From an uncultured Sphingomonadales bacterium (lineage in GTDB: Bacteria; Pseudomonadota; Alphaproteobacteria; Sphingomonadales; Rhodothalassiaceae): DNA of 64,000 bases. Position 1 is the first letter of the stretch. The number at the start of each line of letters is the position of its first letter. Position numbers and translations under genes: made by a program. The notes under the pieces were generated by a model. The model was not told the origin of the DNA, did no database searches, and was given only the letters and a program-made list of their open reading frames with translations. Below are positions 8,717 to 19,188 of this stretch, piece by piece. The stretch covers positions 310,001-374,000 of the forward strand of contig CANMND010000001.1 of NCBI GenBank assembly GCA_947499155.1. The letters are read 5' to 3'.

Positions 8717-11602
8717 TTAGTTAAAAATATCGCCCCAATCCCTTGTAAGCCATGGCTTATTCCGAACATTCAACTGCTCGTACAGGCGCCCGTTAAGCCG
8801 CAAGCGCTGGCCGCTGTCTCGAGAAATATCTTCAAACCCGGTTGAGAAATCCGATCGTGGGCCACCAAACGGCCAGAAACTGGAGAGTGGAATGGTTATG
8901 TAAACTCCGTTTGCGGGGTTAAGGGCGGCGAATTCCTTGCGGGTTTTATCGGTCAAAGTCAAATAACCGCCGATCCGGACACCATTGTCGAAACGACGTG
9001 ACAGATCGATAGTGCCACCCCAGTCACCGCCCAAATATCTTCCCGCGCGAAAAACAGTGCGAAAGCCGCCCGACCATTCCCGATACAGACTGACGTCCCC
9101 TGTCACCCTGTCGCCGCCCACCAGCCCCAAAAGCTGCTCCACACCGCGCCGCTTCACCCAGTTCAGCTCCGCACCATAGGCCCACTTCCCCTGCGCTGGG
9201 GCAAAAAGTACTTCGCCCGAAAGCCCGGCATACATTTCCTCAAAAATACCCACCGACAATCGCCCAAAAAATTCTTCGCTTAAGGCAAAACGGTAGTCAG
9301 CCTGGAGCCTGGGGATGGATGTGCGTCCTTCCTTTATGTAGCGCCTTATATCCCGGCGCACCACTGGAAGTGCGTCTGGATTTCCCTGTGGCACGATATG
9401 ATCCAGGTTGCCGACTACATATTGACGAGCCACAGCTGAGAGTTCCAAGCCTGGCATAAATGTCAACGAAGCCAACAGGTCAACGCTTAAATCTGCAAGC
9501 CACAATCCGCTCTCCCTGTCACCGGCATGCTGGCGAACAAAAGGTGCAGCACCCCATGAAAAGACAGGATAGGCATCAGGGTTTTTCACTTTTTGATGCA
9601 ACCCCGTCCCCTTGTGAGGCTCGGTGTCGATAACTGTCGTCAGCCAAAGCTCCTCAGGCGAACCCTTGCCCTGAAGTGCCTTAAGGATGTCACGTCTGAG
9701 TAATCGCGTTTCAACAACATCAGTCTTTGCCACCCCGCGCCTGATAGCGATTGCCTCCACCATCTGCGGCGTTTCCTGCGCCAGAAGGCGGGCTGTCCGC
9801 CCGATCAGCGTAACTTCCTTGTCCTCAAAAGGCGTATCGACCCAGACGGTCAGACGCCCCTCATTCCACGCCATTGCCCGCGCATTAATACCGGCATCGG
9901 CAAGAATAGCGAACAAGCGCTTACTGTCTTCGGAGAAAAGATCAGCCGTGTCATAACCCGTCGGCACGACAAGAACATGGCCAAGCTCAGCATGTTCAGC
10001 CAGACGCCCCCCATCCACATTGCCGCTGTCCATACCTTCCACCGCAAGCACGGCTTGCGCACCACCATCAATATCAAGTGATGAGACTGTCACATCATCG
10101 GGGAGAGCCGCCAGAATATGGCGCGCCTCAGCGCTGGCCCGTTTCATACTGATTCCATGCTCGTCCTCTTCATCTTCCCAGTCAGTTGCCGCCACAGCAA
10201 CCCGCAAAATATCATCGGGAAGATGACGTAAAAGATCATCATCTGATATGAGCACAGCCTCATCGCTCGCGACAAGCTGAGCGGTTCCATTCGACAGAAT
10301 GACGGACGAAGCGCCTTGCTCTCCTTCGTCATCAATCAGCGCAAGAAGGGCCGAGCTTTCCTCGCCTGCCATGGTCTTGCGCCGATAATAACGCGCAGCT
10401 CCTGCCCTCTCGCCTTCCTGAGACAGCCAGACAGTCGCCATGGATGGCATCATGACGCCAAATAATGCATCAACTATAGTGTGCTCCCTCAAGGGCGTCA
10501 GTCTCACGCCCTGCGGCACAACCAGTGACAGGGATAGAGCATCATAATTTACATGGGCATCTTCAAGACCAAGACGGTCCAGAAGTGCTGCAAGACGCAT
10601 ATCAAGCCCGGCAGGGTCCTCAACAGATGACGAAACCTGCCTGTTTATAGGCTCATGATGTGGCAAAGGATCAAAGCCTTCGCGAGATGGACGCGGCTTA
10701 TCCCTAAAGGCATACGGCAAATCAAACATGTCAAACCGGATCGCCGTTCGCAACATAACGCTGTTACCGCGTTCAAAGCCAACGGCCATATCGAGCCACG
10801 GCAATGGCCTGTAGGCAAGACCCACATTGACAGGCCATGGATCTTCCAGGGGATTGCCATAGGGTTCCAGCGCCGGGTCTGCTCCATTGTATTCCACCTT
10901 CAAGGACACGCCATCCAATGGTGTTTCCCATTCTACCCCGCCAAAAACAGCAAGATTTTTTCCGGCAAAGTAACTGCCAAGGTTCAGCGTTCCTCTGCCC
11001 TCGTCCTTAGACCGGCTCTTGAAGCTGTTCCTGAATAAAGAAAAGGGATTGCCTACATGATTGCGTGACCCCAGATACCCCCACCCAAGACCAAAGCTGA
11101 AATCAAGCGCACCAAATCGCTTGCTGGCAACAATATATTCCCCACCGAACCGGGCACGGCCCAGTATATCCTGAGCACCGATGGCAAAAGCCGGCAAAAC
11201 TCTGGTCTCTTCAGACAATCTGATCTTGATATCAAAATTACGGTCGGTCACCGTTCCGCCGCCCCTGAACCGGAGCAGGTCTTCCATGAACGACACCTCT
11301 TCCAGAGGCCGGACAGTGCCGTCGCGCGATACATTGGTGATATCAACAGCCCGAAAAGAAAGCTCAAGCCACGACAAAGGCTGGGTCAACAGATAGAGCC
11401 CACGATATGGCTCTACCGCCAGAGCACCCAACTCCAGACTCCCCACAGGAGCCATCCGCGCTGTACGTGTCTGCAGCAGACCGACACCACCGAAGTCATT
11501 GGCAGACACGTCAGGTTCAGGCGCAAATTGTGCCTTCACGTCGGTGCTGTTCAGAACAAGCACAAATGTCAGCGCGACTGCGGCAATGATCCGGCGTGTC
11601 AC
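8717..11602 (-). CDS. YjbH-domain outer-membrane polysaccharide export/assembly protein
   Basis: A large (961 aa) secreted beta-rich protein of the YjbH type (E. coli yjbEFGH exopolysaccharide operon). A Sec signal peptide (ends near STDVKAQF) is followed by NDFGGVGLLQTRTARMAPVGSLE, the start of the YjbH domain, and then many alternating aromatic/hydrophobic strands compatible with an outer-membrane barrel. The TTG 42 bases upstream would overlap the SLBB gene and has no ribosome site. The GTG at 11602 has AAGGTGAG just before it and is chosen. It starts 22 bp after the SLBB stop, so the two are probably co-transcribed. The precise mechanism of YjbH proteins is not settled. Confidence 0.85.
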   Translation of the reverse strand: MTRRIIAAVALTFVLVLNSTDVKAQFAPEPDVSANDFGGVGLLQTRTARMAPVGSLELGALAVEPYRGLYLLTQPLSWLELSFRAVDITNVSRDGTVRPLEEVSFMEDLLRFRGGGTVTDRNFDIKIRLSEETRVLPAFAIGAQDILGRARFGGEYIVASKRFGALDFSFGLGWGYLGSRNHVGNPFSLFRNSFKSRSKDEGRGTLNLGSYFAGKNLAVFGGVEWETPLDGVSLKVEYNGADPALEPYGNPLEDPWPVNVGLAYRPLPWLDMAVGFERGNSVMLRTAIRFDMFDLPYAFRDKPRPSREGFDPLPHHEPINRQVSSSVEDPAGLDMRLAALLDRLGLEDAHVNYDALSLSLVVPQGVRLTPLREHTIVDALFGVMMPSMATVWLSQEGERAGAARYYRRKTMAGEESSALLALIDDEGEQGASSVILSNGTAQLVASDEAVLISDDDLLRHLPDDILRVAVAATDWEDEEDEHGISMKRASAEARHILAALPDDVTVSSLDIDGGAQAVLAVEGMDSGNVDGGRLAEHAELGHVLVVPTGYDTADLFSEDSKRLFAILADAGINARAMAWNEGRLTVWVDTPFEDKEVTLIGRTARLLAQETPQMVEAIAIRRGVAKTDVVETRLLRRDILKALQGKGSPEELWLTTVIDTEPHKGTGLHQKVKNPDAYPVFSWGAAPFVRQHAGDRESGLWLADLSVDLLASLTFMPGLELSAVARQYVVGNLDHIVPQGNPDALPVVRRDIRRYIKEGRTSIPRLQADYRFALSEEFFGRLSVGIFEEMYAGLSGEVLFAPAQGKWAYGAELNWVKRRGVEQLLGLVGGDRVTGDVSLYREWSGGFRTVFRAGRYLGGDWGGTIDLSRRFDNGVRIGGYLTLTDKTRKEFAALNPANGVYITIPLSSFWPFGGPRSDFSTGFEDISRDSGQRLRLNGRLYEQLNVRNKPWLTRDWGDIFN

Positions 11603-11624
11603 ATATCTCACCTTAACCGACAGG

Positions 11625-14498
11625 CTATCTGGATATGACCGCAACCGATGCGGCAGAAACGGCCAGATTACTCAGGACCTGTGTGATTTCACGCACGATA
11701 TTGAGCGTTTCAAGCGGATTGACATCCTTTGGCACAACTATGGTGCTGCCAGGCGGGACCATAATCGAATTGCGAGACCAGCGTGACAAGGAGACAGGCT
11801 CCGCTACACCATTGGGGAAGACAATGAAAACGCGGCCCTTGTCGGCGGTCTCCTGGAAACCGCCTGTTTCAGCCAAATAGTCCTCGATTGTTTTCCCAGG
11901 GCGGAATTGCAAGGCGCCGGGATTAAGAACATCACCCGCCATCAGAACGAAATTGGGACGCTTGGGCATAAAGATCGCGTCGCCACCTTCCAATGCGAGA
12001 TTCCTCTCAGGCGACTGCCGCAACACGACAGGGTCTGCTTCCACAACGACCCGTCCAGCCGCCTCCACTGACGCAAAGGATCTGACAAGACCACTCGCCG
12101 CCGTTAGCGCTTCACCAGAGACATTTTGTTTTAGCATGGCCAAGGCAAGAGCATTGTTCAATTCGCGCGCTGTTCGCCGGAAGCCTTCCTGCTGCTCTTG
12201 CTTGACACTGACCCGGGTAAAGACGGCACCGAAAGGATAAGCCTGATCCGACAGCCCGCCTGCCCGTTCGATCACATCCAGAATGGTCTCGCCCTTGCTA
12301 ATGGAATAAACGCCCGGTCGGTTGAATTCACCAGACAGCAATACCGTACCCGCTTCCAATGCCGACTTTTGCGGTGCAAAGCGCACCGTGCTGCCAGGCA
12401 GGACAGATACATCAGACAAGGATGTGTTATTAAGGTCGATATATTTACGCTCAGCAACACCAAGTGCTGCCAGATTGCCGCTCCGAAATGATGATATTTC
12501 AATCTGCCTTGGATCAGCCGACAGGCTGAGACCACCGGCCGACGCCACAAGATCGCGCAAAGAGGCAACTTCTGCCACGGGGAACATGCCCACTTGCCGT
12601 ATTGCACCCATCATGACCACCGCATATTCGATAGCAAAGGGCAAGAATTCGGGTCGATTTTCAAAAAAGCGGTTACACTCTATCTCACGTCCTGCCTGCC
12701 GAATAACCTCCTCGTCTGTCAGTACCCCCAGAGAAGGTCCACCTGTGTTACCCCCTGAAGCAAGGTCCTTTGTTCCGGACCTGTCTTTTTCATCCTCACC
12801 TCGAACGACAAAAACCGACCGGGCTGCTGCTGAAAGGCGCTCACCATCCGCCTGTCGAGCCAGACGACGAAGAAAGTCCACCGCTTTGCATTGGCCAGAG
12901 CTTACGACTTCAGGGAAAAGGATTGCATTCCTGACCTCCTCCGAAGTCAGGTAGGATTGCTCCTCCGGCCCCAATATAAAAAGTGTGTCCTGGTCCTTGA
13001 GAACGACATCTTCCAGCCCAGCCAAAATCGGTCCAAGGTTTACAGGGCGCAAGACCTTCTGATGGGATTCGCTATCCGTGGTCTCAAGGACCGCAAACAA
13101 GGTGTACGGTCCAGGCTTGAGCGCATCTCCATGTGCCAGAAGGGAAGACAGGGTCGGGAAGTCATCAAGCGCCCGCTTTCCTGACTGATAAACATAACCT
13201 TCAAGGCCGACCTGTCCCACCTTAATCTGTTTTTGTGCGGCAACCCTGTAGACATCACCAGCCATAATCTGACTGTCCAGACTGGCAGTTCCTATTTCCT
13301 GCCGCCCATTGGGGCTGATGCGATTCCGCTCAACCCGGTAGCCACGGGGGCGAATAGCCCCACCAGCCAGAGCCAGACCGTCGCCCACAAGCGGACCTTG
13401 CTCAACGGCAAGTTCATAAATACCTGGGCGCATAACAGCACCGTCGACAGCAAAGGTGTCGCCGATCAGTGGCACAAACAGTCGGTCCCCGTCACGCAAG
13501 GAAAGATCTACGCCTGGCGCACCATTCAGCACATCATAGAGATCGACTGTTCTGGACTCACCCCCACTGACGAGCATGATCCTGCGCAATGAACCGGTTT
13601 TAAGAACGCCACCAGCACGGGACAAAAGCTGCAGCAGGTCTGTTTGACTGGTAATATTAAAATAGCCGGGCTGCGCTACTTCTCCGACGACCGTGACCAT
13701 AATCTGGCGCAGGGAGCCAACCGACACAAAGACATCCGTACCCAAAAGGGTTTGTGCGACTTGCTGCTTCAACTCAGCTTCGAAAGCTCCGAATGGCCTC
13801 CCTGCCGCATTGATCGGCGGTAAATCAGACAAAACCACACGGCCTTCACGATCAACGGACGTTGTGACCGTACGCCTGACCGATCCGGTGAACGTGATAA
13901 CCAACTCGTCCCCCACGCCCAGTATATAACGATCTGGCAAGCGCCCTGTGACAACGCCTTGCGGGGCCATCTGAGTGCCTTGAAACAGGTCATAACCATA
14001 TTGGCGCAGCAATCCGGGTTGGCCGAGGCGTGCACCCAGTTCCTCTCGCCTGACAATCTCTGCTTCTTTTCGAGCCCTGCGGGCTTGAAGAGCTTGAATG
14101 GTCTGAGGATCCTGAAGAGAGTCCAAGTCCTGCTCGTCACCTTTAGTTTGTCTTCTCTCGGCTTTTTCTATGTCTTCCACAGACCGGCCAAGACGCAAGT
14201 TATAATCAAACTCCAAAGCGGATAGCGGCTTGCCATTTTCAAGCTCTATGCCCTCTTTGGGGAATGACCGGTCTGATCCGGTTTGCCCCTGGCTTCGCTG
14301 ACGTGCGAGATCAACAGGGGACGGACTATTACCCTGCTGTCCTTGAAGGCGTTGACGTTGCTCCAGCAACTGCCGCACCGTTTCCTGATCGGGCACCTGT
14401 GCATGAGCGCCGGTTTGCATCATGGCTGCCAAAATCAAAGCAAGAAAACATCCAATCAAGCAGATGCCCCACACGAACCCGGTGCGCCCATTCTTCAT
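11625..14498 (-). CDS. Large polysaccharide export protein with Poly_export and about six SLBB domains
   Basis: A 957-residue Wza-like exporter. After a signal peptide (MKNGRTGFVWG to GAHAQ) and a Gln/Arg-rich helical region (about 40-170) comes a Poly_export domain (YILGVGDELVITFTG near 210). SLBB-like ligand-binding units follow, recognised by repeats of VxGEVxxPGYF...LLxxAGG, GAVMRPGIYE, GAIRQVGMFP, LSGEFNRPGVYS and AGDVLNPGALQF. There is no lipobox and no C-terminal amphipathic Wza-type helix that I can recognise; the companion YjbH-like protein may form the outer-membrane part. The ATG at 14498 gives a clean signal peptide; an ATG at 14555 would add 19 residues without a ribosome site. 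Confidence 0.88.
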   Translation of the reverse strand: MKNGRTGFVWGICLIGCFLALILAAMMQTGAHAQVPDQETVRQLLEQRQRLQGQQGNSPSPVDLARQRSQGQTGSDRSFPKEGIELENGKPLSALEFDYNLRLGRSVEDIEKAERRQTKGDEQDLDSLQDPQTIQALQARRARKEAEIVRREELGARLGQPGLLRQYGYDLFQGTQMAPQGVVTGRLPDRYILGVGDELVITFTGSVRRTVTTSVDREGRVVLSDLPPINAAGRPFGAFEAELKQQVAQTLLGTDVFVSVGSLRQIMVTVVGEVAQPGYFNITSQTDLLQLLSRAGGVLKTGSLRRIMLVSGGESRTVDLYDVLNGAPGVDLSLRDGDRLFVPLIGDTFAVDGAVMRPGIYELAVEQGPLVGDGLALAGGAIRPRGYRVERNRISPNGRQEIGTASLDSQIMAGDVYRVAAQKQIKVGQVGLEGYVYQSGKRALDDFPTLSSLLAHGDALKPGPYTLFAVLETTDSESHQKVLRPVNLGPILAGLEDVVLKDQDTLFILGPEEQSYLTSEEVRNAILFPEVVSSGQCKAVDFLRRLARQADGERLSAAARSVFVVRGEDEKDRSGTKDLASGGNTGGPSLGVLTDEEVIRQAGREIECNRFFENRPEFLPFAIEYAVVMMGAIRQVGMFPVAEVASLRDLVASAGGLSLSADPRQIEISSFRSGNLAALGVAERKYIDLNNTSLSDVSVLPGSTVRFAPQKSALEAGTVLLSGEFNRPGVYSISKGETILDVIERAGGLSDQAYPFGAVFTRVSVKQEQQEGFRRTARELNNALALAMLKQNVSGEALTAASGLVRSFASVEAAGRVVVEADPVVLRQSPERNLALEGGDAIFMPKRPNFVLMAGDVLNPGALQFRPGKTIEDYLAETGGFQETADKGRVFIVFPNGVAEPVSLSRWSRNSIMVPPGSTIVVPKDVNPLETLNIVREITQVLSNLAVSAASVAVISR

Positions 14499-14634
14499 TT
14501 CGGTCCAACCCCTGTCGTCATTCCGGATGCCGGTTTTAATGTACACAAAATTCATTCATCAGATCTGGTCACATTAATGCGCCGGCACTTTAAGCAATAG
14601 AGTACAAAGGCCACAAGGAAATAGAAGGTAAAAG

Positions 14635-15525
14635 TCAGTCTGGTTCATGAAACCCACCCGCCCGACACCACCATTGTGGATACTGACTTGATATAACTTT
14701 TTCTGCCCTTTGCGCCTGATCCTTATCGTCAAACAATGCAAAACACGTTGCACCGCTACCGCTCATACGGACAAGACGGCAGGATTGCAACGACCGAAGT
14801 GCGGCAAGGACCGAACCTATCACAGGCGCGATTTTCATGGCCGGCGCTTCCAGGTCATTGCGGCTCTGCCGTGAAAGCCAGTCCAGATCACGCCAATCCC
14901 CAGGCCCTGTATCGTCATGAGAAAACCCAGCGCCTTCTTGACCATATGTCTTGAAAATCTGAGCAGTAGAAACAGCGACGCGGGGGTTAACCAAAAGGAT
15001 ACCCCAATCCGGGTTATCACCCAGGGGCGTCATGAGTTCGCCAGTTCCGCGCACATGGACAGGCCGACTGACAAGGCAGGACGGCACATCAGCTCCCAGC
15101 TCTTCCGCCAAAACCATCAACCGCTTGTCAGGCAGGATGACACCCCAAAGCCGCATCAAAAGCTTAAGCGCAGCCGCTGCATCAGCAGACCCGCCACCAA
15201 TGCCTGCCGCAACCGGAATGTTTTTTGTCAGTGTCAAATGCGCACCTGGCACTGAGGCAGAGCATTGCATCTCAGCAAGCAACAGGCGTGCAGCACGCAA
15301 AACCAGATTATCGGAATCAGCTTCACCAGCCAGAGCACCCGCCCATGGGCCTTTTGTCTCAAGGGAAAGCCCATTGGCTGGCTTTGCCGTCAGATGATCT
15401 GCAAGATCGGCAAAGACAAAAACACTGTTGAGTAAATGATATCCATCCGCCCGCTTTCCTGTCAGGCGCAGATAGAGGTTAATTTTGGCGGGCGCCCATA
15501 TCTCCAACCCATCATCCGCACTCAT
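14635..15525 (-). CDS. ispE: 4-diphosphocytidyl-2-C-methyl-D-erythritol kinase
   Basis: GHMP kinase that phosphorylates CDP-methylerythritol in the non-mevalonate (MEP) isoprenoid pathway. The 296-residue protein shows APAKINLYLRLTGKRADGYH at the N-terminus, the ATP-binding glycine loop IPVAAGIGGGSADAAAAL near residue 105, and the C-terminal RMSGSGATCFALF motif. Its ATG lies only 6 bp beyond the stop of the TPR lipoprotein gene, so the two form an operon. A TPR gene followed by ispE is common in alphaproteobacteria. Confidence 0.95.
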   Translation of the reverse strand: MSADDGLEIWAPAKINLYLRLTGKRADGYHLLNSVFVFADLADHLTAKPANGLSLETKGPWAGALAGEADSDNLVLRAARLLLAEMQCSASVPGAHLTLTKNIPVAAGIGGGSADAAAALKLLMRLWGVILPDKRLMVLAEELGADVPSCLVSRPVHVRGTGELMTPLGDNPDWGILLVNPRVAVSTAQIFKTYGQEGAGFSHDDTGPGDWRDLDWLSRQSRNDLEAPAMKIAPVIGSVLAALRSLQSCRLVRMSGSGATCFALFDDKDQAQRAEKVISSQYPQWWCRAGGFHEPD

Positions 15526-15531
15526 AAACGA

Positions 15532-17256
15532 TCAGTCCTGAGAACTGGCTTTGAGAGCGGCCTGGGCAAGATCCAGACCAAATACCATCTTGTCCCTGAT
15601 GATGGCCTGTGCATCTGGTTCAGGGTCGCTGGCAAGAGCATGTCGCCACTGGAACCGCGCTTCTGTACGCCGCCCCACCTTCCAGTACGCGTCGCCCAAA
15701 TGGTCGTTAATTGTAGGATCTGACGGTTCTTTTAAAACAGCGCCCTCTAACACCTCCACGGCCCTTTCATAATCCCCGCGCAGATAATAGGCCCACCCCA
15801 GACTATCGATGATAAAGCCATCATCTGGTCGCAACTCTACAGCACGCTTGATCATCCGGGTCCCCTCTACAAGGTTGATGCCGCGATCAATCCAGCTATA
15901 CCCCAGATAATTCAGCACCTGCGCCTGATCGGGGTTAATCTCCAGTGCTGTCAAAAATTCAGCTTCAGCGGTTTCAAAACGCCCCAGTCTTTCGTAACTG
16001 ATTCCGCGCGTAAAATGTAAAAACCATTGCTGAACCTGACCTTCGCCAACATTAAGATTCAGGGCCTTGTCATAGGCAGTGATGGACTGCTCAAACTGCG
16101 AATCCATACGATAAATATCCCCAAGAGCCGCCCAGCCCTGGGCACTTTCGGGCCGGTCCTCGAGATAGTTTTTGATAGAGTCCACCGCTTTGTTTGTCTC
16201 GCCAATCTGCTGATAAACGAACCCCGTCTGAATACGGGCGGCGTCATAAAGCGCGGCGTCTTTCCCCACTTTTTCCAGTTCCAGAAGTGCAGAAGAATAA
16301 AGTTCTGCTTCCGTCAGCATTGCTGCCAACGCCAGACGGGCGTCACCCAGATCCGGGGCCAGATAAGAGGCAAGGCGAGCATAAACGATAGCGGGCCTGT
16401 GTGCATCACCCCGTCCCAGTTCGCTGGCTGCCCGGTACAAAATCAGGCTGACGCCGCCTTCCGGAGTTGAGGCGGCATAATCCACTGGCTGACCGGCCAG
16501 CAGACGATCATGGGTCCGCGCCAACAGCCCATCACTTCTGAAGGCCTCCATGTACTTCTCAATCATCTGCACGGCCTTGTCCGCCTCGCCGCGCTCTTGC
16601 AAAAATGATGCATAGGCAACCACCGGCTGAAGCGAGGATATCTGCGGACTTTGGAGGGCGACCATATAGGCGCTTTCCACCTCATGCTCGTCCTTCAGAT
16701 AATGCAGAAGATATGCCCTTTGAGCAACGCCAAACGGGCGAAGCGACGGCACTGCAATTAAGGGCGCCAAGGCTTCCAGCGCTTCGTCACGTTTGCCTTC
16801 TTCAGCAAAGATCCAGGCGTTCAAAATAGGGGCAATCAGCGTCTCAAGCCCACCTGTAGAAAGGTCTCCTGTCAAATTGTGAGCCTCTTTTAACCGGGAA
16901 TGCTTGAATGCATCCAGAGAGAGCAACAAAGTGCCAAGACTATTCTCAGGATCAACCTTGCGCAGCTTGCGGGCCACTGCCACCGCTTCTTCCATACGCC
17001 CATCGGTCAATAATGATAAAAAGGCGCGACTAAGCAAAACACTGTTGCCAGGGTCTTGATCTGCCGCTTTCAACAAGAAATCGGCAGCACGCGGATCGCC
17101 TGTCTGATGAGCAAACCTGCCGGCCACATAATTGCTGAAATCGGCTTGCCCGTCCTTATTGAGTGGCATTTTGACAGTGCGGTCACCGCTCTGGGACGCA
17201 CAAGCGGACAAGACCATCGCCAAACCACCGAAGAATACAATGCGCGATAGTCGCAT
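15532..17256 (-). CDS. TPR-repeat lipoprotein
   Basis: A predicted lipoprotein (574 aa): signal sequence ending in the lipobox LSAC (Cys about 19). The mature part consists of tetratricopeptide helices throughout. Examples near the C-terminus are SAQGWAALGDIYRMDSQFEQSITAYDKALNL, NPDQAQVLNYLGYSWIDRG and DGFIIDSLGWAYYLRGDYERAVEVL. Such proteins scaffold envelope complexes; no partner can be named from the sequence. It is directly upstream of ispE on the same strand with a 6 bp gap. Long TPR proteins with this C-terminal pattern and position are conserved in alphaproteobacteria, which argues for a housekeeping role. Confidence 0.88.
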   Translation of the reverse strand: MRLSRIVFFGGLAMVLSACASQSGDRTVKMPLNKDGQADFSNYVAGRFAHQTGDPRAADFLLKAADQDPGNSVLLSRAFLSLLTDGRMEEAVAVARKLRKVDPENSLGTLLLSLDAFKHSRLKEAHNLTGDLSTGGLETLIAPILNAWIFAEEGKRDEALEALAPLIAVPSLRPFGVAQRAYLLHYLKDEHEVESAYMVALQSPQISSLQPVVAYASFLQERGEADKAVQMIEKYMEAFRSDGLLARTHDRLLAGQPVDYAASTPEGGVSLILYRAASELGRGDAHRPAIVYARLASYLAPDLGDARLALAAMLTEAELYSSALLELEKVGKDAALYDAARIQTGFVYQQIGETNKAVDSIKNYLEDRPESAQGWAALGDIYRMDSQFEQSITAYDKALNLNVGEGQVQQWFLHFTRGISYERLGRFETAEAEFLTALEINPDQAQVLNYLGYSWIDRGINLVEGTRMIKRAVELRPDDGFIIDSLGWAYYLRGDYERAVEVLEGAVLKEPSDPTINDHLGDAYWKVGRRTEARFQWRHALASDPEPDAQAIIRDKMVFGLDLAQAALKASSQD

Positions 17257-17325
17257 GAACTCACTCCAATCCTGTTATCGTTTTACGTCATCGTCGTTCC
17301 GCCCCTGAACAATGACGCCTATCCC

Positions 17326-18981
17326 TTACATATTGGGATAGTTAGGTCCCCCGCCCCCTTCTGGAACAACCCAGTTAATATTTTGGGTCGGATCCTTAAT
17401 ATCACAGGTTTTGCAATGCACACAGTTTTGCGCATTGATCTGAAGTCTGGGCCTGCCTTCCTCTCTGCCGACAATCTCATAGACACCGGCAGGACAATAA
17501 CGCTGCTCTGGCGCATCATATAGCGGCAGATTGATCGTGATTGGTACGTCATGATCCTTCAACTGCAAATGCGATGGCTGATCTTCTTCATGATTGGTGT
17601 TCGACAGGTAAACAGACGATAATCGATCAAATGTAATGACCCCGTCGGGCTTGGGATACGCAATCTTTTCAAAATCTGCCGCCTTGCCTGTCGCGCTGTG
17701 ATCGGCACGGTTGGGGAAGGTCCACGATAACAGCCTGCCCAGACCCAACTGATGGAGCCACATCTCAAAACCAGCATAAATAGTACCCCACGTAATTCCA
17801 AACTTGTGGAGAGCAGGACGGGAATTGCGTACTTTATGAAGCTCGGTCCAGACCCAGGACTTTTTAAATGCCCGGCTATAGCTCACGAGCTCGTCACCAC
17901 CGGTACGCCCTTCACTTATGGCGTTGAATGCGGCTTCTGCTGCCATCATGCCGGTTTTCATGGCTGTGTGAGAGCCCTTGATCCGGGGCACATTTACAAA
18001 ACCCGCCGTACAGCCAATCAGGACACCACCGGGAAACACCAGTTTAGGTATGGATTGCAGACCACCCTCGTTAATGGCACGTGACCCATAGGATACCCGC
18101 CTGCCCCCTTCCAGAAGCTCGCGTACCGCAGGATGGGTCTTCCAGCGCTGCATTTCGGCAAAGGGATAGAGATGCGGATTTTCATAATCCAGCGCCACCA
18201 CAAAGCCCAACGCCAACTGGTTGTTTTCCTGATGATAGATAAAGCCACCACCAGCCACATCCTTCAGCGGCCAGCCTTGAGTGTGTATAACCGTCCCCAG
18301 CTTGTGTTTGGACGGGTCAATTTCCCACAATTCCTTGATACCGATGGCAAAAGTCTGGGGGTCCACACCCTCGCGCAGATTAAAGGTCTCAAACAGACCC
18401 TTGGTCAGCGATCCCCGCACGCCTTCGGCAAAGAATGTATATTTGGCATGCAGCTCAATGCCCGGCTGATAGCTGTCTTTTTTTGTGCCGTCCTTGGCGA
18501 TTCCCATATCACCGGTTGCGACACCCCGGACCGAGCCGTCCTCATTATAAAGGACTTCTGCGACTGCAAAACCGGGATAGACTTCGACGCCCAGATCTTC
18601 GGCTATGCCAGCAAGCCAGCGGCACAGATTACCCAGGCTGCCGGTATAACAGCCCTTATTCTTCATGATTGATGGCATCAGGGCATGCGGCAATCCGAAC
18701 TTTTTCGTCTCACCTAAAAACCAGTGATCACTGACTGTAACCTCTGTATTGACGGGGCAATCACGTTCGCGCCAGTCGGGGATCAGCTCATCGAGCGCGA
18801 TCGGGTCGATAACGGCGCCGGACAAAATATGCGCCCCCACCTCTGACCCCTTTTCAAGAACACATACGCTGAGATCATTGCCCTTTTCCGCAGCCAGTTG
18901 GCGCAAGCGGATCGCTGCTGCAAGACCTGCCGGCCCTGCCCCCACAATGACTATATCGAACTCCATGGATTCGCGTTCCAT
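17326..18981 (-). CDS. Electron transfer flavoprotein-ubiquinone oxidoreductase
   Basis: Passes electrons from reduced ETF (fed by acyl-CoA and other dehydrogenases) to ubiquinone at the inner membrane. The 551-residue protein begins with the FAD-binding motif DIVIVGAGPAGLAAAIRL, has the ubiquinone-site and FAD middle segments (GVRGSLTKGLFE, GCTAGFVNVPRIKGSHTAMK), and ends with a 4Fe-4S ferredoxin-like domain (RYCPAGVYE, then CVHCKTCDIKDP). All four cysteines are present. The ATG at 18981 has AAAGGAA eight bases upstream. The length and domain order match mitochondrial ETF-QO. It is monocistronic; no ETF alpha/beta genes are in view. Confidence 0.95.
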   Translation of the reverse strand: MERESMEFDIVIVGAGPAGLAAAIRLRQLAAEKGNDLSVCVLEKGSEVGAHILSGAVIDPIALDELIPDWRERDCPVNTEVTVSDHWFLGETKKFGLPHALMPSIMKNKGCYTGSLGNLCRWLAGIAEDLGVEVYPGFAVAEVLYNEDGSVRGVATGDMGIAKDGTKKDSYQPGIELHAKYTFFAEGVRGSLTKGLFETFNLREGVDPQTFAIGIKELWEIDPSKHKLGTVIHTQGWPLKDVAGGGFIYHQENNQLALGFVVALDYENPHLYPFAEMQRWKTHPAVRELLEGGRRVSYGSRAINEGGLQSIPKLVFPGGVLIGCTAGFVNVPRIKGSHTAMKTGMMAAEAAFNAISEGRTGGDELVSYSRAFKKSWVWTELHKVRNSRPALHKFGITWGTIYAGFEMWLHQLGLGRLLSWTFPNRADHSATGKAADFEKIAYPKPDGVITFDRLSSVYLSNTNHEEDQPSHLQLKDHDVPITINLPLYDAPEQRYCPAGVYEIVGREEGRPRLQINAQNCVHCKTCDIKDPTQNINWVVPEGGGGPNYPNM

Positions 18982-19188
18982 GTTTTATTCCTTTCGCCAC
19001 AACAGCTTTATTCGTCAGTATCACGACGCATCAATCTGTATGATCAATGCACTTGCCTTGTCATATGCCGTCCTGAGACCGTCCTTGTCCACAGTCTGCT
19101 GATCAGGATCCAGTGACAAATCATGCCTATCATGGTAACGCCCTTTTTGGACATGGGGTATGAAGATCAGAAAAAAAGTGCAAATGAC

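Noticed and set aside
11603-11644. TTG-initiated longer form of the YjbH-like protein
   Set aside because: It overlaps the SLBB gene end and lacks a ribosome site, whereas the GTG at 11602 has AAGGTGAG.
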